Positions 11,253-22,714 of a stretch of 64,000 bases of DNA are shown one piece after another. The stretch spans positions 248,001 through 312,000 of the forward strand of contig JBAJFG010000570.1 in assembly GCA_037903475.1 (NCBI GenBank), read 5' to 3'. The position numbers were made by a program, and so were the translations under genes. The stretch is from Ancylostoma caninum. Taxonomy: Eukaryota > Nematoda > Chromadorea > Rhabditida > Ancylostomatidae. Below the pieces are notes generated by a model. It saw nothing but the letters and a program-made list of their open reading frames with translations. It was not told where the DNA came from and ran no database searches. Position 1 is the first letter of the stretch, and the number at the start of each line of letters is the position of its first letter.

Positions 11253-12517
11253 GGCCGGTAGTAAACCCTCATGTCGCGATAGCCAGGACGCGAACGCGTT
11301 AGCACCTGGTTCGCGACATCTGCACACATGCCGCAAGAATCTCGCGACATCGATGCGCGTCTCGCGAATCAATGTGTCTCTGCTGAACCCTTCGGCAGGA
11401 AAAACATGTGCTCATAGCGCAGCAGTTAGCGTGATTGCCAATAAAAAGCACTACTGTGTTAGTCGGGTTCGATACCAGTTCATTTCAACCCTTTTGCAAA
11501 ACCGTAGCACTACGTGTATCCACTTTATGACAAATATGGATGTTGAACTAGCTTTGCTTATGCCTTCTCATTGAATGAAATTGCCACAGATGAGCTTCGA
11601 GAAGGTCTGAGGTCTTCTCGCCATATATTTCTAGGTAGGTGCATAAGTTTTGTGCGGTTTGTCAGACAGTTACAGTACAATCTTCTCATCTCTTCCACTG
11701 CAAATTTTGAATAATCCTAGGAAGTCTGGAGTTCGCGGGTGTTTTTAATCTTTCCTCAGTTCGCAAAAATCCTTTTTTTGGAATTCGTGCCGAGACACGC
11801 TATTCAAGCAGTAATGAACAGGTCCCTCGTGTCAGTTGTATATGAAACTTCCGCTCTGCATGTTTCGTGTTCTCTTTGTGATTTCTCGCTCATTTTTGCC
11901 GCATAGCTGCTACTTACTTGTCCTATGCGCTGAAAAAAGGATATCCTTGTCGATGTTCCATAAAGATCACTTTCTTTGTGGATACTTTTCACGGCTTTAC
12001 CTTCTTCGCAGATCTTCTCAAAAGATCAAAGGGCATTCAATAGGTCTGGATGCAGGAAATCCAGTCATTTCGTGTCTTCATATCGAACTGTATTCGAGCT
12101 TGCAACTGGACAAAACAAGCGATGTGGGCGAAGGCTTGAGAGCTGCGTAAATCTGCTCTATTTCAATGAATCTTCATTTTGATCTTGACCAGGGGCCTGT
12201 GCCGATGCTTGACCGTTGTCAACGAACTGGACCTCCACGAACCCCGTTCGGGTTCGTGACATCGCGCCTCGTTGAATCGCGCACTATTTTCCCCAACTTT
12301 GGCTGTCTGTGCCTCATGACCACGAGGTCATGAACATGGTTCGCGACAACATTCGTGAGAAAGTCATTGAACTTAGTTGCCAACTATGTCGCGACATCAG
12401 CGAGAACCCACATTTCATCACGGCAAGTTCATGAACATCTCGCGACAGATGTGAGCGAGAATGTCACGACATGTTGGCAGCTGAGAGTTCACGACATCAG
12501 GGGGTTTACTACCAGCC
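11253..12517. mobile_element. Terminal-inverted-repeat element, non-autonomous
   Basis: The left end GGCCGGTAGTAAACCCTC and the right end GGGGGTTTACTACCAGCC are imperfect inverted repeats. Both subterminal regions are rich in GTCGCGA/TCGCGAC words (TTCGCGACATC, CTCGCGACAGATG). No transposase was seen. Target duplications are unclear. A tRNA-like sequence lies inside. Confidence 0.6.
11411..11480 (+). other. tRNA-derived (SINE-like) sequence
   Basis: A plausible A box TAGCGCAGCAGTTAGCG (11415-11431) is followed 33 bp later by the B box GGGTTCGATACC (11465-11476). The region between does not form a clean anticodon arm, so this is more likely a tRNA-derived fragment than a functional tRNA. Confidence 0.4.
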
Positions 12518-12689
12518 CTGAATGCTGCTATAGTGAACTAGACGGCATGCCCTGCTTCGCTCGGGTGTTTTACTACCCCGGCTACCTCGCACTGCTGCGC
12601 ACAACTGCTACTGCCGATAAACTTATCGAAAGTGTCCACAACTTTGTTGATCGGCACATTGATGAAGCTCAGATGACTATTATAATATG

Positions 12690-13812
12690 AAGGGAAATGG
12701 TGAGGAAGATCAGAGACACTCTTAAGCTCGCTTCGCTCGCCATACATCCGGGTATACGTCCCCCTCTACTGAGCGCCGGCACACACACTTGCGGGTGTGC
12801 ACCCGTCCAGCTATACCTTAAGCACTACTGAGCGCTGTGTGATCCGAGGTCGTTGTATTTTTTTCTGAAATGGCATCGGCGTCAAAGAGTTAGTAACTGC
12901 GCACGAAGGTGTAATGCGGCGTGCGCTGTATCCTTGCAATGGAAGCAGGGTCAAACGTGTGTTAATGAATTATCAACGGGGGTAGTATGGTGGGCGGATA
13001 AAGTGGGGAGGTTGTAGAGGGGAGGAATCGTGGTTGTGGTAGAGAATTCGGGTACTAATTTCAGTAGTACTACTGCTAGACCACCGAGCGAGACTAAATA
13101 TCGGAAGCTCATTTTTGTTCAAACATACCGCCAGTCCTGCTCACCCTTGGAAGCCGAAAAAAGATAGTACTATGGAGACTACCCAACTGTGCTCTGCTTT
13201 TGAGTTTCAGCTCTCCAGCATCAATAGAAAAGGTTCAGCACAGGAATCACGGAAATGACGTTTAGTTGATAAAAATGACCTTTTTTACTTTTTCTATCGA
13301 CTAGATCGAAGCAGGAAGGATGACAACTGCGGAAAGGGAACCAAACTCCCTGAGAGCACAAAACTCCTACTAATCAAAACTGAGAAAAATCGGAACATCA
13401 ACCGGCTATGTCTCCTGCTATCCATGTCCAACTACAATCATGCCTCAGAGCAAGCTGAAATTTCAAATGAAAATTTTTGCACGTTTGTACTGCCAGTCCT
13501 ACCCATTCCCGCAGGCCGATAAAAAGTCATTCTATGGACCCTATCCAACTGTGCTTTATTTCCAAGTTTCAGATCTTCATGTTCAAGAGGAAAGATTTAG
13601 CATGAGAATCATGGAGATGAGGTTTCGTCGACAAAAATGGCCTTTTTATATGTTTTAACGACGGCGTTGAATCGCGGTGGAGCCAGCTGCAGGAAGAGGA
13701 TCTATGCACCTTAGAAGCGCAAACTTTTGACAATTTAAAACTGGAAAAAGATCGGCACCTAAATGGGCTAGATCCCCTGCTATTCCGGTCCATGTACCAT
13801 CTTACCTCTGTG
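12690..13812 (+). repeat. Dispersed repeat R1, copy A
   Basis: This copy matches 20720-21605 directly and 22830-23966 in reverse complement. Shared blocks include GCTTCGCTCGCC followed by GGGTATACGTCC, the palindrome-like TGAGCGCCGGCACACACAC, and CAACTGTGCTCTGCTTTTGAG. The site at 12810 (AGCTATACC) is empty, whereas copy B has a MITE there. ORFs in it look non-coding. Confidence 0.75.
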
Positions 13813-14260
13813 AGGGACACGGGCCCACCGCTGTGTCAAAGGTGCGCCGGCGCCCAGAAGTGGGGAGACGAGTCCACCGCCCTGATCAGGGTGCTCCGGT
13901 GGCCAAAAGTGCGGGAGACGAGTCCATCGCTGTGATAAAGGTGCGTCGGGGCCCAGAAGTGGAAGAGGGGATGGAGCCGGGTCCACCGCTCTGATAAGAG
14001 TGCGCCGGCGCTCAAAAATGGGCGAGACGAGTCCACCGCTGTGACAAAGGTGCGCCGGCGCCCAGAAGTGGGGAGGCGAGTCCACCGCCCTGATAAGGGT
14101 GCGTCGGCGCCCAGAAGTAGGGGAGACGGGTCCCCCGCTATGATAAGGGTGCGCCATAGTCCAAAAGTGCGCGAACGCCTGGAGACAGGCCCGACCGTGT
14201 AATAACGGTGCGCTGGCTTCCGGAATTGGTGTAGTCGGGCGCACTGTTGCTGCAGGAGTG
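13813..14260 (-). repeat. About 50-bp minisatellite related to the 59-bp family
   Basis: Roughly eight to nine degenerate units GTGCGCCGGCGCCCAGAAGT followed by GAGTCCACCGC. On the minus strand they read GGACTC...TTCTGGGCGCCGGCGCAC, resembling the 59-bp unit at 353-1215 (TTTTGGACGCCGGCGCAC). The 242-codon minus ORF runs through them, but that part is repeat. Confidence 0.7.
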
Positions 14261-14755
14261 CGCCCGCGCCAATTAGCGATGAAACACCACAAGACGAGTT
14301 TTCCGTCAGGTGAGAGCGATATCGCATCCCAACAGTGGTAATGTTTAACAATGGCCCCCTGCAGTAGATGAATCATGTGCATATTTGCTCTTTGTTCAGC
14401 ATCAAAATAACTCCTTTGTTCACCCTTCTCATTTGTGATTAACCGTTCCTCACCATCCTCCTTTATATACTTTGTAACTTTGTTGTGTACCCGCCTGTCT
14501 CCGGGCACACAAACTGTCAGCTTCCCTCTAGGGTCTCTTTCTTGCGACCCTCAATCTCAACCCTCTCTTCCTGCGAGGGTAACTCCAACCAGTACTTCTG
14601 TACCACCTACCAGACTAGTAACAGTTTATTAGTAGAGAATACAGAAGGCGGGGGCGGCTGCGGGCTTTCCGGCTGACTCCTAGCTGAACACACCTAAGGC
14701 CCCAAACCACGGCCTTATATACAGCTCTGTTTCCCGCCATCGCCTTAACGTGCGA
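14261..14755 (-). mobile_element. Probable LTR and start of a retroelement-like ORF
   Basis: Read on the minus strand from 14755: a TATATAAGG TATA-like motif, an AATAAA-type signal near 14625-14632, then a TGGTTGGAGTTACCC stretch resembling a primer-binding region. A reading frame then begins at 14508 (MPGDRRVHNKVTKYIKEDGE) and runs about 85 codons before entering the minisatellite. The LTR-retrotransposon reading is an inference from this order. No protease, RT or second LTR was found, so it would be a truncated copy. Confidence 0.35.
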
Positions 14756-14799
14756 TCAATCCGGACGGGAGATCTCCACGCCACCTACTCTGAACTTTC

Positions 14800-15450
14800 T
14801 GCCCGCGGTGGATCCGCGGTACGCCCGAGGTGGAGCGTCGGTTCGCCACCGCGGGCATGTGCGAGTCCACCGCGGATGTACTGCGGCGCCACCGCGGGCA
14901 TGTGCGGATCCACCGCGGGCATGTGCGGGCCCACCGCGGGCATGTGCGGGTCCACCGCGGGAACATGCATTTTCAAGGGACTGGTTATTTTCTTCTAAAA
15001 ATGGTCCTGTAAAGAAGACCCTGTCGTGAGGAGGAGGAGGCAAATCCACGATGGCACTGATATTTCATCCTGAAAGCTTTTTTACACCACTGGATTCGAA
15101 CCCACGTACCTTTTCGAACTCATGTTTCCAAGTCCGCTCTCTTATCCACTCGGCCATGCGTGCATCGTGCATGGGGGTTTTGTTGGCACTGATCACGCAA
15201 TCAGCTCTACTGCGGGTCCACCGCGGGCATGTGCGGGTCCACCGTGCGGCATGTGCGGGTCCACCGCGGATAGCTATGTTACTGCGGGTCCACCTCGCGC
15301 ATGTGCGGATACACCGCGGGCACGTGCGGGCATAGCGCAGGAGTGACGTCACTCCCGGTTGTCCACCGTGGGCATGTGCGGATTTATCGCGGGCAACTGC
15401 GGATCCACCGCGGATCGACCTCGTACCGCGGGTCCACCGCGGGCAGAAAG
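14800..15450 (+). repeat. 21-bp minisatellite split by an insert
   Basis: Tandem CCACCGCGGGCATGTGCGGGT units occur at about 14845-14965 and again at about 15208-15440, with degenerate units at the edges. A block at roughly 14970-15205 with a tRNA-like part separates them. Arrays of GCGG/CCGC produce many short spurious ORFs on both strands. Confidence 0.85.
15085..15165 (-). other. tRNA-derived (SINE-like) insert in minisatellite
   Basis: On the minus strand an A box TGGCCGAGTGGATAAGAG (from 15156) resembles Ser/Leu tRNAs, and a B box GGGTTCGAATCC lies at 15103-15092. The region between does not give a convincing anticodon arm. Confidence 0.45.
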
Positions 15451-15557
15451 TTCAGAGTAGGGAGATCATCGGTCTCCTGCCTGCCGATAACAGAGTCCCT
15501 CCTGGCAATAAGCCATCAGCCACAACAAACTTCTATCACCTCAGGTCAACCGATGCT

Positions 15558-18543
15558 TCACTTAATTCCTTCGGGTCGCCCGGTAACAGGCCACACCCAC
15601 AAATTTGGTAGCTCGGGTGGTCCGCTCGGGCCGATTTGGCCGTCTGGTCGCACGGTATTGTCGGCTGAGATGGCATACTTCACACGGTAGCTTATGGATC
15701 CCATCGGCGACGAGTGCAGTGAGTCCATTGTCAACAGCAGCCTAGAAGAACTGTGTTTTAAGTAGTGATTCCGTCCCACTGAATCATCTACTACCTTGAT
15801 CGTCTCCTTCAAATAGTAAAGGTACAGTCCAGGGCTACTGTACTGGAGAAAGTTCGAGCCATCCATTAAAGTACGAAGTCGTTCAGGGACGTCATCAAAC
15901 GTCGCTCTAGGCTTATCATGCTTCTCTACGTTCCTCGCTATTTGTCTTCTTCGCTTCTCGTATCCATAGTCATGGAATTCGTCCATAAGTGCTCGAGCCT
16001 CTTCCAGGGCTGAAATCCTTGAATTTACATTGAGAAATGAGAGCAGAGAGAATTGAAGAATAGAAGGCTTACTCAAGTCGTCATCGTTGGAGAAGTGTCT
16101 AGCATATCTTGCCATAGCTTCCTCACTACTGCATCGGCATACTTGGGGTCTTTCTGAATCTCTTGTGTCCTCTCATACAGGAATCTTTCAACGGAATTTG
16201 TTATCCATCTTCGTGGAATACAGCGATGAGGAAGCATACATATATCGCACTGGAATTCGTCGCCGATCACCTAGGAATGATGAGATTTTGTTTCGAATTA
16301 GTGGAAATATTTTATTGTAACTCACATCGACTCGCACGTGAACTCCTCCTATTTGGCATTGGACGCATCGATAGGAGTCCGAGAATCGCTTCTTCTTGTG
16401 GAAGGAAAAGGAATGACAGCGGCTTTGCCCTGGAATATTGTATACTAGTACGCGGTGCTTTCCTTGCTTACTTACCTGCCATTTCTCTCGGTATGTTGTA
16501 GGTCTATCTGAAAGGTTAGGTGAAGCATTTGGATGATGTGATCTTGGGATGGAAGGTGAAGCTGGAGGTGATAGGTATGGCGGCGGCGTTGAAGATCCAG
16601 AGGAACATGTTGAAGCGCTAGGTGAGGCAAGTTGCGGAATCGGAGTTAGACAAGGCGGGCTTTGAGAAGACTCGGGAAGGCTTACTGATAGAGGAGTTTG
16701 CGCAGTAAGGCTTGCGGGTGTGCTTTGAGAAGACTCGAAAAGGCCTACTGATAGAGGAGTTTGCGCAGTAAGGCTTGCGGGTGTGCTTTGAGAAGACTCG
16801 AAAAGGCTTACTGATAAAGGAGTTTGCGCAGTAAGGCTTGCGGGCGGGCTTTGAGGTTGCATTCTAGGAGCAGGAGCGCAATATGACCGTGAAGATGATG
16901 CAGGCTGAGCTGTGGAACGAGATGAAGCTTGATTTTGAACTCCTCCTATTTGGCATGAACTCCTCCTATTTGGCATTGGACGCATCGATAGGAGTCCGAG
17001 AATTGCTTCTTCTTGTGGAAAGAAAAGGAATGACAGCGGCTTTTCCCTGGAATATTATATACTAGTACGCGGTGCTTTCCTTGCTTACTTACCTGCCATT
17101 TCCCTCGGTATGTTGTAGGTCTATCTGAAAGGTTAGGTGAAGCATTTGGATGATGTGATCTTGGGATGGAAGGTGAAGCTGGAGGTGATAGGTATGGCGG
17201 CGGCGTTGAAGATCCAGAGGAACATGTTGAAGCGCTAGGTGAGGCAAGTTGCGGAATCGGAGTTAGACAAGGCGGGCTTTGAGAAGACTCGAGAAGGCTT
17301 ACTGATAGAGGAGTTTGCGCAGTAAGGCTTGCGGGTGTGCTTTGAGAAGACTCGAAAAAGCCTACTGATAGAGGAGTTTGCGCAGTAAGGCTTGCGGGTG
17401 TGCTTTGAGAAGACTCGAAAAGGCTTACTGATAAAGGAGTTTGCGCAGTAAGGCTTGCGGGCGGGCTTTGAGGTTGCATTCTAGGAGCAGGAGCGCAATA
17501 TGACCGTGAAGATGATGCAGGCTGAGCTGTGGAACGAGATGAAGCTTGATTTTGAACTCCTCCTATTTGGCATGAACTCCTCCTATTTGGCATTGGACGC
17601 ATCGATAGGAGTCCGAGAATCGCTTCTTCTTGTGGAAAGAAAAGGAATGACAGCGGCTTTGCCCTGGAATATTATATACTAGTACGCGGTGCTTTCCTTG
17701 CTTACTTACCTGCCATTTCCCTCGGTATGTTGTAGGTCTATCTGAAAGGTTAGGTGAAGCATTTGGATGATGTGATCTTGGGATGGAAGGTGAAGCTGGA
17801 GGTGATAGGTATGGCGGCGGCGTTGAAGATCCAGAGGAACATGTTGAAGCGCTAGGTGAGGCAAGTTGCGGAATCGGAGTTAGACAAGGCGGGCTTTGAG
17901 AAGACTCGAGAAGGCTTACTGATAGAGGAGTTTGCGCAGTAAGGCTTGCGGGTGTGCTTTGAGAAGACTCGAAAAGGCTTACCGATAAAGGAGTTTGCGC
18001 AGTAAGGCTTGCGGGTGTGCTTTGAGAAGACTCGAAAAGGCTTACTGATAGAAGAGTTTGCGCAGTAAGGCTTGCGGGTGTGCTTTGAGAAGACTCGAAA
18101 AGGCTTACTGATAAAGGAGTTTGCGCAGTAAGGCTTGCGGGCGGGCGTTGAGGTTGCATTCTAGGAGCAGGAGCGCAATATGACCGTGAAGATGATGCAG
18201 GCTGAGCTGTGGAACGAGATGAAGCTTGATTTTGATTCAAGGAGCGCTGTGTAAGCGGCGACTGCGCAATGAACCGTGAAGCAGCAGGCTGAAGCGGCAA
18301 TTGAGCAACTGGCTGTGATACAAAACGCGATGGAGGTGCAAGCAGAGATACGAAACGAACTCGCGATGGTGGTACAGAAGCTGTTGACTGCGACACACTT
18401 TGAGCAGCTGACGATTGAGCTACAACGCGCAATGGAGCTGGAGATGCAGTAAAGAAGTTGGGATTAGGAGTGATGACCACGAATTGTGGGTTAGTGCTGA
18501 AGGAATTGTTGTAATAGACGTAGAGGTAACGAAAACGATGCAC
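15558..18543 (-). pseudogene. Mutator-like (MULE) transposase with FLYWCH-like finger, decayed
   Basis: Reading from 18543 down: a Ser/Pro/Gln-rich N-terminus (residues 1-110), 21-residue repeats starting SLTAQTPLSV, and a FLYWCH-like segment (WQVSKQGKHRVLVYN, then FSFHKKKRFSDSYRCVQCQ). After an intron at about 16267-16320 come DEFQCDICMLPHRCIPRRW, then YEKRRRQIARNVEKH near 15950 and TLMDGSNFLQY. After a short intron (GTGGGA...TTCTAG, near 15737-15775) comes GLTALVADGIHKLP. The VADGIH motif resembles the segment holding the first catalytic Asp of MULE transposases. The frame changes more than once near 16080-16120 and the catalytic core then ends, so I call it truncated. The family is from memory, not a search. 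Confidence 0.55.
16330..18240 (-). repeat. Tandem triplication inside the MULE gene
   Basis: A 617-bp block occurs at about 16320-16936, 16937-17553 and 17554-18234. The last is longer by one 63-bp subrepeat. Each block contains three to four 63-bp (21-codon) subrepeats, a Ser/Pro-rich stretch and one FLYWCH-like finger. In the upper two copies the finger runs into a stop shortly after CQIGGVHAK, and only the lowest continues into the rest of the transposase. Confidence 0.85.
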
Positions 18544-18699
18544 AAGTTGGTTATTGGTTATGAGTATCTCTTTTATATGTGGCGTAAAGGTGTGAAGGTA
18601 GACCTATCCATGACTTTTACACCTTGTTTACTCCTACGGATCCTATTCTGTGCCCGGTGGCATTAGTTAGGTTACACTGAAAGGTCAGAGTTCGATAAC

Positions 18700-18704
18700 G
18701 TATG

Positions 18705-18739
<35 letters not shown>

Positions 18740-19030
18740 GTATATATATATATATATCAGTGGCGGACGCAGAAAGTGGGCGGGAGGGGGGGCGTGGGAA
18801 GAAAAGTGGGGTCTCCGCCGTTTTGGGGACCCAGACGGAAAATAAAATTAATAATAATATTAATTATAATAATAAACAATAAATAAAAAATATATTAAAA
18901 ATAATAATAAAAATAAACAATTAAAAATAAACTAACACAAGATTTTTATTTGTATTGTAAAGTAATTTCGAAAATTTGGCGACCCATTCTCGGGGGGGCG
19001 CCCCCCCCCCCCCCCCCTGCGTCCGCCACT

Positions 19031-19078
<48 letters not shown>

Positions 19079-19085
19079 TATATAC
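18700..19085. repeat. (TA)n microsatellite split by a MITE
   Basis: TA dinucleotide tracts lie at 18700-18757 and 19032-19085. They appear to be one array interrupted by the element at 18758-19031. Confidence 0.85.
18758..19031. mobile_element. hAT-like MITE, 274 bp
   Basis: The ends are CAGTGGCGGACGCAG and CTGCGTCCGCCACTG, perfect 15-bp inverted repeats with the CAGTGGCG start known from some hAT elements. Target duplication cannot be defined because the flanks are TA repeats. The interior is AT-rich and non-coding, with a poly-C run before the right end. Confidence 0.75.
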
Positions 19086-20329
19086 TCGTACAACACTCGT
19101 TGCTGCCTTCAAACAATACACAACTCTATTTTCCTCCTTCTAATGTTACCTTTGTTCACGAGAACCTTCAACATTATATTTATTACAAGCATCAATTATT
19201 TATTACCACATGTATTATACATATTCAAGCACTAACCTCACAATCCAATCATTGCTGGAACATTCTAGCATTCAAACAGGGTCCATGACATACAGACTCT
19301 GCTTGAAATTGCCAGAAGCAATCCAGCTTAGCACATAGAAAGCATGGATACAGCAACTTTGACAGAACAGAAGCTGTAAGTAGTGAGAAAAACAGTAGTA
19401 GTGGAATAAGTAGTAGTAGTGAAACAGTAGCAGTGGGATAAGTAGTAATACATAGTGGAATAAAGTAAAATGGTAGTAGTTGTAGTAGAACAGTAGCAGT
19501 GGAATAAGTACTAGTAGTGGAATAAAGTAAATTGGCAGTAGTGGAATAAAGCAGTCTCCATCTCAGGTAACTGGATAAGGCAAACGCAGCCCAACCTGGT
19601 AAGCCACACCCCCAAGAAATGGAAGGCAGAATTGTTGCAAGAGGAAGAACTGCTGCATTCCGTCTGCTAAGAGCAGCAAATCCCGTGTTTCGGCTGCGTT
19701 TTTTGCCCGATGAATTGTGGTGCAGTTCAACCTGCGTTCTGCCTGCTTCTTGCAACGTGGCGACACGCTCCTTGGGAGGTGTAAATAAGACGCTGGTTGA
19801 GCATCAAAGATTGCTCGTGTCTCCGCTCCGGCGGAGACAAGGGGAGCTCAGCGAGACTCGTCATTGTGGCTGAGGCCCGGGTAAAACCGTGACGCAGTGC
19901 AATAATTATTATTTTATTTTTGGATGAGATTGGGTAATCATCAACTTACCCAAGTCCGCAGTACGAACACAGCCGTGTGCCAAGACAGAGGTGCGATCCT
20001 AGGTTTGAGACATGCAAACCAGTTCATCGCCTCGAAACACAGCCTTCTAGCGGCGAACGCAGTTCGTGGGGCGACAAAATAAGCTTTCACATCGCGGTGT
20101 AACTGCCGTTGAAACGTGTTCGGCCTGCGTTCGGCCCGCGTTCGCCGTCCTGGAATCTCCGAGATATTAGGTAGTATTTCCGTGGACGATATAGAGTTGT
20201 AGCGTATGGACATTTTCGAAAGTCCAGCGTATCCTGGAGAGCTCGTCCACAATTCTTCGCACGTCGGCCCCATCGGCGGCAGCGCAGGCATCGCAGCCGT
20301 CTCGCGTCTCCGCCCTATAATTACGGTAG
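19086..20329. other. No gene seen
   Basis: The stretch contains imperfect AGT/AGTAGC-rich low complexity at 19376-19560 and a 168-codon minus ORF (19249-19755) built largely from that low complexity. No splice-supported gene was found. Confidence 0.4.
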
Positions 20330-20722
20330 GGTTACTGTAGGTTCCAAAAGGTCACGCAGCCCCTCATGATGGGTATTGAGATATCAGTAGAATCCGGGAT
20401 ATCAGTAGAATCCCCCCCCCCCGATGCGCTGATTCCAACGATGTGCTTGAAATCCAAAAAAACCGATCCAACGCTATGTTGTGAGTGTGCCGATATTGAA
20501 AAGTGAGAAAACATCAGGAGAGGGATCCAGCTCCGTGGTATGGGTGTAGCGGCGCCCAAAAATGGGAAACGTCATCAAACTCGAAAACCGTCGATGAAGT
20601 GGGGTACCGGTAGTGGGGATAGCTTCTCACAATGGATATCATTCGATAGCGTGAAGTGCTCAGCGGCTGCTTGCCTTGTGCTCCTGATCTTCATTTTCAC
20701 TTCCTATCTCATCATAATATGA
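20330..20722 (+). repeat. Repeat R2, copy 1
   Basis: Matches the reverse complement of 24743-25075. Shared words include GGCGCCCAAAAATGGGAAACG, GATGAAGTGGGGTACCGGTAG and GATAGCTTCTCACAATGGATA. It includes a C-tract near 20404-20412 that mirrors G-runs near 25030-25040. It abuts R1 copy B. Confidence 0.75.
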
Positions 20723-21735
20723 AGGGAAGTAGTGAAGAAGATCAGAGACACTCTTGAGCTCGCTTCGCTCGCCTTGCATCCGGGTATACGTCCCTCTCTA
20801 CTGAGCGCCGGCACACACACTCGTGGGTGTGCACCCGTCCAGCTACAGTGGACGGCAGTGGCGTTGGCCCATCTGCGGCCTCGAGAAGGACGTCGCGCAA
20901 CCGCGCCGCGCGTGCCGTAACTGATGTTTTCTGCTGCTGTTATGCTATTTCTAGCAGCTTTTCCACCCAATTTCAAGGATTTTTGACCAAATCGGTAAGA
21001 AAAAAGCTTAGGAATAGCATTCCGGTGGCAGACGACACCGATCCCAGCGCGCGCGGTGCGGTTGCGCGGCGTCCTTCTCGAGGCCGCAGATGGGCCACCA
21101 CCATTGCCGTCCACTGTATATCTTGAGCACTACTGAGCGCTGTGTGATCCGAGGTCGTTTTTTTAAGTGGCATCGGCGTCAAAGAGTTAGTAACTGCGCA
21201 CGAAGGTGGAATTCGGCGCATCCTTGCAATGGAAGTAGGGTCAAGCGTGTGTTGATAAATTATCAACGGGGGTAGAGGGGAGGAATCGTGGTTGTGGTAG
21301 AGAATTCGGGTACTAATTTCACCCGGACGAGACTAAATATCGGAAGCTCATTTTTGTTCATACGTACCGCCAGTCCTGCTCACCCTTGGAGGCCGAAAAA
21401 AATCGTACTATGGAGACTACCCAACTGTGCTCTGCTTTTGAGTTTCAGCTCTCCAGCATCAATAGAAAAGGTTCAGCACAGGAAGAGGATCTATGCACCT
21501 TAGAAGCGCAAACTTTCGACAATTTAAAACTGGAAAAAGATTGGCACCTAAATGGGCTAGATCTCCTGCTATTCAGCTCCATCTACCACCTTACCTCTGA
21601 GTGAGCCGAAATTTTAGGTGGACGTTTTTGCATGTTCGTACTGCTCGTCCTGCTCAGTCCTGCAGCTCGATAAAATGTTTTTTCGTGCACTACTTTTGAT
21701 TATCTTGAGCCCACTAGGCGCACGATATTTGAAGT
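20720..21735 (+). repeat. Dispersed repeat R1, copy B, with MITE insertion
   Basis: Corresponds to R1 copies A and C but lacks the middle part, jumping from the GGTTCAGCACAGGA block to GAAGAGGATCTATGCACC. It is interrupted by the MITE at 20846-21116. Its right part (about 21606-21735) pairs with 22715-22850 in inverted orientation. Confidence 0.7.
20846..21116. mobile_element. TA-target MITE, CAGTGGAC ends, 271 bp
   Basis: Starts CAGTGGACGGCAGTGGCG and ends CATTGCCGTCCACTG, with long GC-rich inverted ends (GGCCCATCTGCGGCCTCGAG and its complement). TA flanks both sides. R1 copies A (12810) and C have the uninterrupted site AGCTATACC or its complement, which demonstrates the insertion and TA duplication. 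A relative lies at 45215-45483. Confidence 0.9.
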
Positions 21736-22714
21736 CGTGCAAAAAATTTAAAAATAAATAAATAAATATAAATAAATAAATAAATAAATAAAAATAATGC
21801 GACACCCAACATTCAATTTTTTTTCGTTTTCAATTATTGTAATTCAACAACTTTCAAAATGTCTAGAAGATATTTTTTGGACTCAATTAATTCTTAAAAT
21901 TAATTTTTCATATTTTAATTTTTAATTTTTATTTCTGAATTTCAAGTTTTATCAATGAAACAACCAGTCAGTTGTCGCACATGTCTATTTTGCGTAGCTA
22001 CACACCTATTATAAGCAACTGGACTGAGGCAGAGGTCGTATTCATGTTCAAACAGGTTCAGAGTTCGACCCCGGACCGAAACTAATTTTTGCAAAGTGGA
22101 AAAATGCATGTGCACCAGTCGGAGGTCAAGTATCTATGTGCATGAGCAAAAACAAATTGTCAGGACCTCTTTTGAGTGGGGAGGGAGCCGCTTCGGAGTC
22201 AAATTTTTACCAACACCTCGCTTGACCCTGGTTCAGGACGCCTACGACGACTGTGTGAGCGTCGTCATTGCAATGCTGCTGCGGCGGTTCGTGCGGCGCA
22301 TTCTTTCCATTCAAGGTCAGCGCGATGATGATAGAAGGTCGACCCCCATACGACCTCCCTCTCAGCCTCCAAAAATACGACCCCCCCCGGCTCCCCATTT
22401 CGTACACAAATTTCAAATGAGATGAGAAATGAGAACGAAACTGCAGATACTACTCGACATCAAATTCAAACGTTATAGCCGCAGGAGGAGCAGAAACCGC
22501 GTAAGTCGTCAAGGCTTCGATCCCCTCTCTATCCGGAATTCTTGCAGAAAATTGAAATGTACGCGGTTCGCGAATATCGCTCTGAAGGCGTAAGTTCAGA
22601 CTCACTCGCGCGATTTCCTTCAAATTTGTCATGAAGGATATCGATATACGTCATCTACATAGTCAAGGGTTCGATCCCCTCCGAGGCTAAATTTTTTTCC
22701 ACGACTCCAAATAG
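21736..22714. other. Palindrome core, no gene
   Basis: AT-rich spacer between inverted arms. It contains an AAATAAATA run (21749-21797) and two isolated B-box-like words (CTTCGATCCCC near 22503, GGGTTCGATCCCC near 22667). I see no A box or coding exon. Confidence 0.5.

Noticed and set aside
12240..12300. GC-rich palindromic words suggesting a terminator or origin
   Set aside because: They belong to the TCGCGA-rich end of the 11253-12517 element.
14800..15450. Possible CRISPR array
   Set aside because: The 21-bp units are contiguous without unique spacers, and the DNA is eukaryotic.
17045..17095. 46-nt intron in the MULE finger (GTAAGT...TTCCAG)
   Set aside because: Removing it shifts the frame out of the finger motif, and reading through keeps the FLYWCH-like pattern intact.
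19249..19755. 168-codon minus-strand ORF
   Set aside because: Its second half is low-complexity Leu/Thr/Tyr from an AGT-rich repeat, with no splice or start support.
22490..22690. Two tRNA-like B boxes in the palindrome core
   Set aside because: No matching A boxes at the right distance.
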